A stretch of DNA of 64,000 nucleotides. It comes from Desulfoluna limicola (GTDB taxonomy: Bacteria; Desulfobacterota; Desulfobacteria; Desulfobacterales; Desulfolunaceae). The DNA lies in NCBI RefSeq assembly GCF_021654575.1, contig NZ_AP024488.1, positions 1,302,001 to 1,366,000 of the forward strand. The letters run 5' to 3'. The translations under genes were made by a program, and so were the position numbers. Each line of letters starts with the position of its first letter. Within the stretch, counting starts at the first letter, position 1. This document shows positions 8,101-16,054 of the stretch, piece after piece. Under the pieces are notes generated by a model. It did not search any database and was not told the DNA's origin. It worked only from the letters and a program-made list of their open reading frames with translations.

Positions 8101-8206
8101 TGCTAACAATTGGCTTATGGCCGACCCCAAAAAGCTGGCCACGTCTTTCGTAACTTCAACCGCCGTCCCTATCAGCTTTTTGGGTCGGCATAGCCACGCG
8201 TTCTGC
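8101..8206 (+). other. attC: attC site 8
   Basis: Starts GCTAACAATTGGC and ends GCGTTCTGC. It shares almost the whole 106 bases with attC 3, including the GGCCGACCCCAAAAAGCTG arm and its complement. Confidence 0.85.
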
Positions 8207-8219
8207 TTCAAAAAATATT

Positions 8220-8678
8220 ATGAAAGAGAAAAACGATCATATCAAAAATGTGAATTTAGTAATGCAATATAGCAGAGGATATAAATGTATATCTGCAGTT
8301 GGTTTATTAGCAGTGATTATATTTCCATTGCTGATGATTGATCAAGAATATAAGGGGGTTCAAGAGTATGATAAAATAGATTATGTTCTTGTGGCTTTAC
8401 TGTTTTTGATACTTTCAGTGCCGTTATTTCTTGAATTTCATTTCATCAAAATCGTTGCAACGGAAGAACATATTATATGCCAATCTCCTTGGAGAAAAAA
8501 ACGAATAATTGGATATAATGAAATAGAATCAATTAGATATTCGACAATATTTCAGTGGTATAGAATCAAAACTAAACAACAAGGGGTTTTGGTCTTGCAT
8601 AATTATTTGTCCACAGAACAGCAATTATTAATGTTAATAGAAAATAAATCTGGGATAAAAGCAGAACAAAAAACTTAA
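8220..8678 (+). CDS. Membrane protein with bacterial PH-like domain (cassette)
   Basis: 152 residues from an ATG at 8220. Two hydrophobic segments lie at about residues 24-40 and 56-74. They are followed by a beta-rich domain (VATEEHIICQSPWRKKRI, IGYNEIESIRY, FQWYRIKTK) and a final helix, the layout of small membrane-attached PH-like proteins. The stop lies inside or just before attC 9. It is similar in plan to the cassette at 1114-1671. No enzymatic motif is visible. Confidence 0.6.
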   Translation: MKEKNDHIKNVNLVMQYSRGYKCISAVGLLAVIIFPLLMIDQEYKGVQEYDKIDYVLVALLFLILSVPLFLEFHFIKIVATEEHIICQSPWRKKRIIGYNEIESIRYSTIFQWYRIKTKQQGVLVLHNYLSTEQQLLMLIENKSGIKAEQKT

Positions 8679-8748
8679 GTGGGACCGCAAACCGCTGCGC
8701 GGTTTGTTCCCTCGCTTCGCTCAGCGGCCCCTTAGTTAAACGTTATGT
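8663..8748 (+). other. attC: attC site 9
   Basis: The right core GTTATGT (8742) is clear and the inner arms GGGACCGC and GCGGCCCC are good. The left inverse core is weak (AGAACAA or similar), so the left edge is approximate. Its centre gives the uninterrupted version of the site hit by the intron. Confidence 0.7.
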
Positions 8749-8768
8749 ATTAAGGATGTAACGATACA

Positions 8769-8797
8769 ATGAACGATTTACTTATTCACATTTTAAT
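8769..8797 (+). pseudogene. Start of a cassette gene cut by a transposon
   Basis: An ATG at 8769, shortly after the cassette core, reads about ten codons (MNDLLIHILI) before the left inverted repeat of the transposase unit at 8798. The frame then continues into transposon sequence to 8996 and is not meaningful. No obvious continuation was found after the right repeat at 10058. It may be a remnant or simply not a gene. Confidence 0.3.
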
Positions 8798-10058
8798 AGG
8801 GGACAGGCTCTTTATGCTGGACCTTCCACATCCAAATGTGAGACAGTTTAAAGAGTACGATCTTTCTTTAATCCTCTTGAAATCGAGCCATTACAACCCA
8901 CATGTCACTTCAGAAAGACCAGGGAGGACGGTGCTATGCCACGAGTATCCCGTATGGTCGTCACGGACTCAGGTCAAAAGGCCGCGTATCACGTGATCAG
9001 CAGAACTGCATTGGATGGGCTTCCATTCAAAAAGACCGAGAAAGACGAGCTGGTTCGTATCATTCAACGTTTTTCAGCCGTTTATGCCGTGGATGTGCTT
9101 GGCTTTGCGATCATGGGGAATCATTTTCACCTGCTGGTGGAGGTGAGTCCCGGTGCCATGGTCTCGGATGATGAGGTGCGGCGCCGGTTTGAACTGCTTT
9201 ATGGCGAAGAGGCGGAGTTTCCAGAAGGGCGTCTGGGTGATTTTCGGGAGAGATTTTCCAGCCTGTCCGCATATATGAAGGACATCAAGCAGGCCTTTTC
9301 GCATTTCTATAATAAGCGAAAAAAGCGAAAAGGGACCCTTTGGGGAGAGCGGTTTAAGAGCGTTATCGTTCAGCAGGGAAACACCCTGATCAACTGCCTT
9401 GCGTATATAGACTTGAATGCGGTGCGTGCCGGGATCGTGAAACGGCCGGAAGATTATCGCTGGTGTTCCATCGGGTACCATGTCCAGACAGGGAACAAAG
9501 ACGGGTTTCTTTCGTTGGGCTTGGGGTTGTCGGACTTCGGGGTGCATAACCTTGCCACGCGATTCAAAAAATACCGGGAGTTTCTCTATCATGTGGGGGC
9601 CATTGAGAAGAGGGGCCGTGCGAGAATTTCGAAGAAGGTTCTCGACGAAGAGACCGCAGAAGGGTTCGAGCTTAACCGGCAGAGGCGGTTCAGATACAGA
9701 ACCCGATATTTTTCGGATTCGGGGATCTTAGGGTCCAGGGCTTTTGTTGAATCGACCTATGAAACATTTAAGGACCGATTCCAGACAACACGGGATAAAA
9801 TACCCAAGGCTGTCAAGGGAATTGAAGGTATGTACTCCTTGAAACGACTGTCCGAAGGCTGAAAAGAACTTTCGATTAACCAGGGCACTTAATGACATTT
9901 AAGATTTTTTCAGGACGTGCGTTTGTTTGAGCATCCCCCATTAATTCGATGTTTTGCCCGTTTATTAAGGGCGTGTTGAGAGTGATCGAGGTCTTTCTTG
10001 AAGGAGGGCGAGCATGCTTTTGACCGGTTGTAAGTGTTGCATAAAGCGCCTGTCCCTA
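8798..10058 (+). mobile_element. REP-associated tyrosine transposase (RAYT) unit with inverted ends
   Basis: AGGGGACAGGC.CTTTATG at 8798-8815 is mirrored by CATAAAGCGCCTGTCCCT at 10040-10058. These ends bracket a single HUH transposase gene and about 180 bases of downstream non-coding DNA. The unit sits inside the cassette that runs from 8742 to 10738. Its GC content is higher than that of the cassette around it, consistent with recent insertion. No clear target duplication is visible, as expected for Y1 transposases. Confidence 0.7.
8936..9862 (+). CDS. rayT: REP-associated tyrosine transposase (Y1_Tnp/HUH family)
   Basis: 308 residues from an ATG at 8936. The metal-binding HUH motif is GNHFHLLVE at about residues 62-70. 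The helix carrying the candidate catalytic tyrosine is near residues 112-125 (AYMKDIKQAFSHFYNKR), followed by the family-typical GTLWGERFKS and CLAYIDLNAVRAGIVKRPEDYRW blocks. These are hallmarks of IS200-like transposases that act on single-stranded palindromic ends. Family length is 150-330 residues, so it appears complete. Imperfect inverted repeats lie on both sides. Confidence 0.88.
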   Translation: MPRVSRMVVTDSGQKAAYHVISRTALDGLPFKKTEKDELVRIIQRFSAVYAVDVLGFAIMGNHFHLLVEVSPGAMVSDDEVRRRFELLYGEEAEFPEGRLGDFRERFSSLSAYMKDIKQAFSHFYNKRKKRKGTLWGERFKSVIVQQGNTLINCLAYIDLNAVRAGIVKRPEDYRWCSIGYHVQTGNKDGFLSLGLGLSDFGVHNLATRFKKYREFLYHVGAIEKRGRARISKKVLDEETAEGFELNRQRRFRYRTRYFSDSGILGSRAFVESTYETFKDRFQTTRDKIPKAVKGIEGMYSLKRLSEG

Positions 10059-10119
10059 GGTACTCTATGAATTTCCTATGTGCTTTTTGGGGCCGATTAG
10101 CCCGGTGTTCTGTGAATCC

Positions 10120-10611
10120 ATGAAACTTCTAAGATTTCTGACAATACTGACCATTATGTTTGCACCCACGATTATTTGTCGTGCTGAAATGGCAGACATG
10201 GTCTTGGTGGTAAAAACCGAATCAAAGCTATATTTAATCAAGAATGACAGGACCATAAAAGAATATCACGTTGTATTTGGAGCTAATCCCAAAGGACACA
10301 AGTTTACTGAAGGTGATGAACGAACTCCAGAGGGACGATACATCCTTGACTACAAGAAAAACGATAGTTCTTTTTATAAAGCTATTCACATCTCTTATCC
10401 AAATGAACAAGACAAACAAAAAGGAAAACAAGCCGGGGTAAACCCAGGTTGTTGCATAATGATCCATGGACAGAAAAATGGCTTAGGTTGGTTTTCATGG
10501 ATTTCACAGCGATTCAATTGGACAGATGGATGTATCGCTGTAACTAATTCAGAGATGGATGACATCTGGAACAGTGTAAATGTCGGAACACCCATAAAAA
10601 TTGTGCCTTAG
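10120..10611 (+). CDS. L,D-transpeptidase (YkuD) family protein, cassette-borne
   Basis: 163 residues. The ATG at 10120 is chosen because it opens a good signal peptide (LLRFLTILTIMFAPTIICRAE); an upstream ATG at 10078 adds an unlikely leader. The domain shows the early strands VVKTESKLYLIKND, the ERTPEGRY block, the IMIHG histidine motif and the catalytic stretch TDGCIAVTNSEMDDI with the nucleophilic cysteine. Most family members have S-H-G-C or S-A-G-C; here it is T-D-G-C. The protein would act on peptidoglycan cross-links or lipoprotein attachment in the periplasm. It is the intact gene of the cassette ending at attC 10. Confidence 0.82.
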   Translation: MKLLRFLTILTIMFAPTIICRAEMADMVLVVKTESKLYLIKNDRTIKEYHVVFGANPKGHKFTEGDERTPEGRYILDYKKNDSSFYKAIHISYPNEQDKQKGKQAGVNPGCCIMIHGQKNGLGWFSWISQRFNWTDGCIAVTNSEMDDIWNSVNVGTPIKIVP

Positions 10612-10744
10612 AGCACAGAGTAAGGCACTTAACTCGGACCGGGCCAAAGCTGCCCGTTCCCCAAATAATACCGCTACACTGACGCTTCCGCTTTCTGGTC
10701 TGTGTCGCTATGCGACGCTTGGCCCGTTGGTGCCGGCGTTTTAT
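10612..10744 (+). other. attC: attC site 10
   Basis: The right core is GGCGTTTTAT at 10736-10744. The arms CGGACCGGGC and GCTTGGCCCG pair. The left core is degenerate (GAGTAAGGC), so the start is approximate. The interior is related to attC 5. Confidence 0.72.
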
Positions 10745-10749
10745 TCAAT

Positions 10750-11379
10750 ATGAACAATAAAAGTAAAAAATTTTCAAACTCTTGGTGTACGACACATCAT
10801 TTTACCAAACAAATTGATATTCAATGCCCTCAATGCCTCGGGCATGCAATATCAACGGGTAAATCTGAATATTTACTTCCTTGGATGCCTGAAAATACAA
10901 AGGTAATATGCACTGAATGCTCATACACAAAAAGCGAAGGTGATTTTAAATGGTCTGGCCCTGTCGTCGCACATGGTCGTCGACCTTGCGGGCATTGTGG
11001 CCATAAATGGGTAGGCGCATTAATTTTTAAAAACAAACCACCCAAAATATTTTTTGATAAGACTCAAGTCAGTTGTCCAAAATGCCTCGAAAACACTAAT
11101 GTAAATGTAAAATGGAGAATCGACATATTTAATGGCAGACCTGTGGATCCATATTGTGGTGAGCGTCTTTGGTATATTGATAATTATAAAAACAATGAGA
11201 TCTGGGGTTATAATTTAGATCACTTATCGTACATTAAAGAATTTATATCTTCTTCATTAAGGGAAAGGGGTGAAGGCGCTGGAAAATATTCGGTCGCTTC
11301 AAACCTTCCTAAATGGATGAAGCTAAAGAAGAATAGACATGATATTGTAAAGATTATTGATAGCTTGATGAAAAAATAA
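10750..11379 (+). CDS. Multi-zinc-ribbon protein (cassette)
   Basis: 209 residues. The ATG at 10750 directly follows the attC core; the longer frame from 10702 begins inside attC 10. Four CxxC pairs are visible: CPQC, CTEC, CGHC and CPKC, spread over about residues 24-117, suggesting two zinc ribbons. The C-terminal half is helical and basic (KWMKLKKNRHDIVKIIDSLMKK). Zinc ribbons of this type usually bind nucleic acid or proteins; the target is unknown. This is the last recognisable cassette gene before the array ends. Confidence 0.65.
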   Translation: MNNKSKKFSNSWCTTHHFTKQIDIQCPQCLGHAISTGKSEYLLPWMPENTKVICTECSYTKSEGDFKWSGPVVAHGRRPCGHCGHKWVGALIFKNKPPKIFFDKTQVSCPKCLENTNVNVKWRIDIFNGRPVDPYCGERLWYIDNYKNNEIWGYNLDHLSYIKEFISSSLRERGEGAGKYSVASNLPKWMKLKKNRHDIVKIIDSLMKK

Positions 11380-11565
11380 CATTATTGCGCTAAAACGGGT
11401 CATAGAAGCCGAGTCCAGTTTTGGTTGCATTGAAGGCTGGCCATATCGGCCTCATATTATCTGGTAAATTTTGCCATAACTCCACTGATAAATTGGTCTC
11501 TTGAACCCGTTCGATCGACGGCCCCAGATGGGGCACCTGGCTTGGGATTAACCCGGCGGTTAAAG
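11377..11565 (+). other. attC: Degenerate terminal attC or array edge
   Basis: AATAACATTATTGCGCTAAAACGGGTC right after the last cassette gene looks like the left half of an attC. A possible right core, CGGCGGTTAAAG, is at 11554-11565. The distance (about 190 bases) is too long for its neighbours, so this may be a decayed site marking the end of the array. Confidence 0.35.
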
Positions 11566-11808
11566 GCCTGTCTGTCGAGGGGCGGCATGCCCCTTCTAAA
11601 TCAATCATCTCCACCAGCTGGAGATTCATATGTTACGTTGCCGGGTTATTATAGAGATCTCCACAACCTGATGATTCATACAGTAAGTTTCCGGGTTGAT
11701 GTCTGTTTTTTAGTCTGGCAGGCCTGGTGTGAGTGGTGCATAGAGCTCTCGACAAGCCACACCTCCGAACCTGTGCGATTCTTTTTGGCCAAACCATGTG
11801 AGGATTCT

Positions 11809-13422
11809 ATGGACTCCTGGAGAGATAGTCTGAGCGATGAACGGATGGTGGACCGCACCATGGCCAGGCAGACGCCGCATCTTTTTTCTGGCCATTCAAC
11901 CCATGGTATTGTGTCCAGTGCCCATTACCAGGCGACGCGTGCAGGAATCGAGATGCTTTCCATGGGGGGCAATGCCTTTGATGCGGCCGTTGCCGCATCC
12001 CTTTCCCTCGGGGTGGTAGAGCCTGCGGCCTCGGGGTTGGGGGGGAACGCCATGGCCATGGTTTACACAGCCGCAGACCGTCGGGTGTTTGCCCTTGAAA
12101 ATCCCTGTGTCGCCCCTTTGACTGCGACGCCTGAAGAGGTGGCGAAACATCCGAGAAAAGCCGGTTACAAAGCGGTGGCTGTCCCCACTCTGCTGCGCAC
12201 CCTGGACCACATGCTGAGCAAGTACGGCAGCCTGAGCCGGGAGACAGTGTGCACACCGGCGATTCGTCTTGCAGAGGAGGGGCATGTGATAACTCCTGTT
12301 GCCGGCAAGGTGCTTGGGGACTATCTCAAATCTCTCAGGTCATGGAACGGTGGGGCCTTTATGCTGACAGGCCAGGGGCTTCCACCGGAGGTGGGAACGG
12401 TTTTTCGTCAGCCGGTGCTGGCACGGACATTGCAGCGATTGGCCGAGAAAGGGTTTTCTGATTTTTATACCGGTGAAACGGGCCGTATGATTGCCCTGGA
12501 CATGGAGCAACACGATGGGTTCATAAGCGCTTCGGACCTTGCTCAAGCCCCCCAGCCCAAGGAGAAAGCCCCACTTTACGGCCAATTTGGAGGCATGACT
12601 GTCTGTTGCCTTCCGCCTCCCGGCGGGGGGACCACTCTGGTGGAAATTTTGAACATCTACGAGTGCCTCGCCGGGAAAGGCGTCGACCCGGACGCCCCGG
12701 AAGGGGCCCTGCTTCTCGCTGCCATTATCAACCGCGCGCGAAGTGACAGAAAAACGTACATTCCCACCCATGTCATGGAAAAACTGGCGTCATACCCTGA
12801 CCTGACAAGTCTTCAATACGCTGAAACAGCCGGGGAGCAGATACGCGAGGCACTTCAGCCGGGGGATACAACTCATTTCAATGTCATGGATCGTTTCGGG
12901 AATGTGGTTGCCATGACCCAGTCCATCGAACGATGTTATGGGGCCAAGGTGGCCACCGGGGCTCTCGGGTTTTTGTATAATGGGTACATGAAGGCCTTTA
13001 AAATACAGAATAAAAAGCATCTTCACTACCTGCGTCCGGGTGCTGTTGCCCGGTCCAACGCCTGTCCGGCTATTTTGATGAAGAACGGTTTCCCCCATAT
13101 CGCCATCGGCTCTACCGGTTCGGAACGGATGATTTCCGGGATAGCCCAGACCTTGATCCGGCTCTCCAGGGGCATGACTCCCTTTGAGGCCGTCAGTTCA
13201 CCCCGGTTGCATTGCACGCCGGACCGGGAGGTGTATTACGAACCGGAGCGGTTCTCCCCGGAGGTCATTCAACACCTTGAAAGGCACGGTTTCAAGGCCA
13301 TTGCCTACGATTCGCCGTGGTCTTTCAAGAGCGGGGGCCTTCAGATGGCCGTTTGCAGCAATGGATTGTTCACCGGGGTCGCCGATCCCAGGCGGAGCGG
13401 CGCCGCCGGAGGGCCGGATTGA
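11809..13422 (+). CDS. ggt: Gamma-glutamyltransferase family protein
   Basis: 537 residues from the ATG at 11809; the frame is open upstream to 11542, but that part shows no family similarity. The protein starts close to the conserved THGIVSSAHYQATRAGIEML and GGNAFDAAVAASLSLGVVEP blocks. The autoprocessing site is visible as GDTTHFNVMDRFGNVVAMTQ, where the first threonine of TTH would become the nucleophile of the small subunit. Later, GSTGSERM and a C-terminal SGGLQMAV stretch fit the family. No clear signal peptide is seen, so location is uncertain. Substrate could be glutathione or another gamma-glutamyl compound. It stands alone between the integron and a repeat-rich gap. Confidence 0.85.
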   Translation: MDSWRDSLSDERMVDRTMARQTPHLFSGHSTHGIVSSAHYQATRAGIEMLSMGGNAFDAAVAASLSLGVVEPAASGLGGNAMAMVYTAADRRVFALENPCVAPLTATPEEVAKHPRKAGYKAVAVPTLLRTLDHMLSKYGSLSRETVCTPAIRLAEEGHVITPVAGKVLGDYLKSLRSWNGGAFMLTGQGLPPEVGTVFRQPVLARTLQRLAEKGFSDFYTGETGRMIALDMEQHDGFISASDLAQAPQPKEKAPLYGQFGGMTVCCLPPPGGGTTLVEILNIYECLAGKGVDPDAPEGALLLAAIINRARSDRKTYIPTHVMEKLASYPDLTSLQYAETAGEQIREALQPGDTTHFNVMDRFGNVVAMTQSIERCYGAKVATGALGFLYNGYMKAFKIQNKKHLHYLRPGAVARSNACPAILMKNGFPHIAIGSTGSERMISGIAQTLIRLSRGMTPFEAVSSPRLHCTPDREVYYEPERFSPEVIQHLERHGFKAIAYDSPWSFKSGGLQMAVCSNGLFTGVADPRRSGAAGGPD

Positions 13423-13581
13423 CCTTTTTTGCCCCACCCGTGCGGACATGGTTTCGGCAGGGGCGGGGCATGGGAAGAGAAACTGGCTCTTTTTGCCGTT
13501 CGATTAACCGGAGCACTTGCTGGCATTTCATTATTCGTGGGGACGTGCGTATATTTTTGCAACGATTCAGCTCTAAAAAAA

Positions 13582-13630
13582 GGCTTCCGGCGGCAAGGTG
13601 TGCCACCTTGAACGCAGGTAGCGGATGTGA
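13582..13630 (+). repeat. Intergenic palindromic repeat, family A (half copy)
   Basis: Contains CTTCCGGCGGCAAGGTGTGC, then CACCTTGAACGCAGGTAGCGGATG. The CAAGGTG/CACCTTG arms form the first hairpin of the family; the second hairpin is missing. Confidence 0.65.
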
Positions 13631-13710
13631 TTCCGGAGGAACCCTGCTCAAGTTGAGCATCCCTGGTTGTCAAATCCACTTTTTCACTTTTTAGACCTGG
13701 TAAAAGTGTG

Positions 13711-13752
13711 GCCCCCGAAGGGCCGCCGGAGGCATAAGCTGAATGGTTGCCT
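13711..13752 (+). repeat. Intergenic repeat, family B
   Basis: GGCCCCCGAAGGGCCGCCGG followed by AGGCATAAGCTGAATGGTTGCC. The same core recurs at 21811, 27049, 41137 and, reversed, 39751. Confidence 0.6.
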
Positions 13753-13768
13753 GTGGGGTTACTCTGAA

Positions 13769-14776
13769 ATGAGCAAAATAAATTCAAAAATGGGGTGTTT
13801 AACTGTCGTTCAACTCTCCGTTCTTCTGCTGGTCTGTTCGTGCGCATCCTTTGATGTCAGGACTTATACATCTCGCATTGATGCGTCTGATGGAACCCAG
13901 CAAACGGCGTGTGCGACCACCCATGATACCCTAAATATTGCACCCATTGCATGTGGCCGAAAGTACGATGCATCAGTGCGTGACACCAATTACACCCGAG
14001 TGCTGTGTGGTAAAAACGACACAGCCGTGATTCTTTTGCATGGATTTATAGGGTCCCCATTTGAAGTGTATTATTTGGGGCAACAACTGAATACGGCTGG
14101 GTACACGGTGTACATGCCGTTGTTGCAGGGGTTTGGAGGGGACACAGACTTAGCCAACCGCACCGGGTATAACGCCTGGCAATCTACTGTAAAAGAGAGC
14201 CTCGATGTGGTGTGCCCACACTATTCGAAGGTTGTTGTCATTGGGTTCTCTTTGGGGGGCACTGTTGTCAGCGATTTTCTTCTGAACGGCGAGTCCAGCT
14301 GCCCAACGGTGAAAGGAGCCGTATTGTTGGCGCCGTATTATTCACCCAGCGTCGCCGGAGGAAAAGTGTTGAATAATATGATGGCTGTTTTTACCGATTC
14401 AATTTCTCTGAAAAAGCTCTATCAACTTTCCGCCAATGACGACTTGAAAATCCCAGTGTCAAACCCTGAATATTACAACTCAGACATGCCACTAAAAGCT
14501 GTTAAAGAGATCGTTAAATACGGTGAAATGCTCAGGGAACAAGAACACTCCATGCGCGTTGGTGTGCCGGTTCTGTTCGTTTACACCGAAGACGATCAAA
14601 CCGTAAATAATAAAGTGAGCGCAGCCTTTATTGAGCGCAACTTTTCAAATTCAAAGACAATTAAATTTTCAAAAGAAGAAAAAGTGAGGCACCAGTTGGC
14701 TGTTCCCGTTGGGAACGACCGGTTTGATTATTTTTGTGAAACCGTTATCAGTTTCATTGAGACAATAGACGACTGA
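13769..14776 (+). CDS. Lipoprotein alpha/beta hydrolase (esterase/lipase-like)
   Basis: 335 residues from the ATG at 13769; the upstream part of the frame lies in repeat B. A lipoprotein signal is visible (VVQLSVLLLVCSCAS), placing the protein on a membrane facing the periplasm. The hydrolase fold is clear: VILLHGFIGSP oxyanion region, nucleophile elbow GFSLGG, acid residue in YTEDDQTV and a late histidine in KVRHQLAVPV. The layout resembles carboxylesterases of the Est30/monoacylglycerol-lipase type. It has no close neighbour in the same direction, so it is probably a single-gene unit. Confidence 0.8.
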   Translation: MSKINSKMGCLTVVQLSVLLLVCSCASFDVRTYTSRIDASDGTQQTACATTHDTLNIAPIACGRKYDASVRDTNYTRVLCGKNDTAVILLHGFIGSPFEVYYLGQQLNTAGYTVYMPLLQGFGGDTDLANRTGYNAWQSTVKESLDVVCPHYSKVVVIGFSLGGTVVSDFLLNGESSCPTVKGAVLLAPYYSPSVAGGKVLNNMMAVFTDSISLKKLYQLSANDDLKIPVSNPEYYNSDMPLKAVKEIVKYGEMLREQEHSMRVGVPVLFVYTEDDQTVNNKVSAAFIERNFSNSKTIKFSKEEKVRHQLAVPVGNDRFDYFCETVISFIETIDD

Positions 14777-15083
14777 TCTGTCTCAACCACATGTGAGTGA
14801 TAGACACTAGGAGAACCTGTTTTTCCTGTATTTCTTTGTGCACTACAACCATTCAGGGTGTGAAAGGGCGCAGGCCGTCAGGTAATGACCCGGCTGTTGC
14901 TCTTTTTTTGAATCGGGACTGAACCATTGGGCGTCCGTGGTGGGACCCCGGCACGTGACATGGATCAGGGAGTAGACCTGAGCGTACGAGGCACTAAAAG
15001 TCGCTGGAACAGGATGCGCCTTAACCCGGGAATCGTTCGGCGCAACCGGTGGTTCTAAAATGGCATAAGCGAAGGGGCTTGCG
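14777..15083. other. Gap without recognised gene
   Basis: About 300 bases with no convincing reading frame. A Shine-Dalgarno-like GAAGGGG lies just before the next gene. No repeat family member or terminator was recognised. Confidence 0.5.
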
Positions 15084-15863
15084 ATGAATGATTGGAACCC
15101 GGATTTGTATCTGCAATTCAGCTCAGAAAGAACCCGACCCTCAATGGATTTGATAGGTAGAATCCATGATACCGACCCTCAATCAATCATTGATATCGGG
15201 TGTGGACCAGGAAACAGCACCCACGCCTTGATGAACCGTTGGCCAAAAGCGAAGATTACCGGGCTGGATAGTTCAAGGGCAATGATCACTAAGGCTGCGC
15301 AAGGGGACCCAAGTCAAGAATGGGTTGTCGCAGATGCGTTAACATACGCCCCTCCAGTGAGGTATGATCTTGTCTTTTCGAATGCAGTGATTCAATGGAT
15401 TCCGGATCATGAGGCATTGATATCGAGGTTTCACGAGATCCTCTCGGACACCGGCACCCTTGCAGTCCAATTGCCATTGTTTTGGGACATGCCATTGGGC
15501 AAAATGATCGACCATACGGCAGAAGATAAACGCTGGAAGTCAAAAACAGAAGGTGTTTCGGATCTGTTTACCATTCATGATTATTCCTACTATTATGATC
15601 GGTTAACGCCCTTATTCCAGTCCGTGGACATGTGGGAAACGCACTATATGCACATTCTGGAGAGCCATGGTGCCATAGTGGAGATGATGAGAAGCACGGG
15701 CCTAAAGCCTTACCTTGACCAGTTGGACAGCGATTCTGAAAAAAGAGAATTTGAGGAAGAGGTATTAACACATCTTAAAAAAGACTACCCAATCCAAGCC
15801 AATGGAAATGTCCTGTTGCCATTTAAACGGCTATTTTTCATTGGATACAAGGTGTGTCAATAA
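15084..15863 (+). CDS. tam: Trans-aconitate 2-methyltransferase-like SAM methyltransferase
   Basis: 259 residues, the usual Tam length. It starts with the family signature WNPDLYLQFSSERTRPSMDL. The SAM-binding motif is IIDIGCGPGNSTHAL, followed by ITGLDSSRAMITKA and the motif II/III region YDLVFSNAVIQWIPDHEAL. The C-terminal half contains the substrate-side blocks DMWETHYMHIL and STGLKPYL. Tam methylates trans-aconitate, a by-product that inhibits aconitase. An AGGGGC stretch precedes the ATG. Neighbours do not add information. Substrate assignment rests on overall family likeness. Confidence 0.82.
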   Translation: MNDWNPDLYLQFSSERTRPSMDLIGRIHDTDPQSIIDIGCGPGNSTHALMNRWPKAKITGLDSSRAMITKAAQGDPSQEWVVADALTYAPPVRYDLVFSNAVIQWIPDHEALISRFHEILSDTGTLAVQLPLFWDMPLGKMIDHTAEDKRWKSKTEGVSDLFTIHDYSYYYDRLTPLFQSVDMWETHYMHILESHGAIVEMMRSTGLKPYLDQLDSDSEKREFEEEVLTHLKKDYPIQANGNVLLPFKRLFFIGYKVCQ

Positions 15864-16054
15864 CAGGCAGTGATTGTCGGCAAAAAATGCGTGGGGCATG
15901 CCATGGCTCCGCTGCTGCCATAGCGGTCGCAGAGCACAGAGATCAATGGAACAGGCTCTGCAAGCTTTGTTCACCTTCCCGGCATGGTTGTCTCCAGGGA
16001 TCCTTTCAACCGTCGGTCGTATCATCCTGCATGGTCAAATAATGCAATCAGGGG

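Larger units (their letters stand above)
1..11565 (+). mobile_element. Integron with cassette array of about 11 cassettes
   Basis: A divergent intI start is followed by single-gene or two-gene units, all on the plus strand, each ending in an 85-130 base imperfect palindrome. These palindromes begin with a TAAC-type inverse core and end with a GTT core. The cassettes are clearly more AT-rich than the chromosome to their right, a usual sign that they were captured from varied sources. I count ten attC sites with a clear right-hand core and one degenerate site at the right end. One attC is split by a group II intron and one cassette is split by a transposon. No antibiotic resistance gene is visible. 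The right boundary near 11565 is approximate. Confidence 0.88.

Noticed and set aside
11542-11808. 89-residue N-terminal extension of the gamma-glutamyltransferase
   Set aside because: No family similarity and no signal peptide at that start; it covers the array edge. The ATG at 11809 was chosen.
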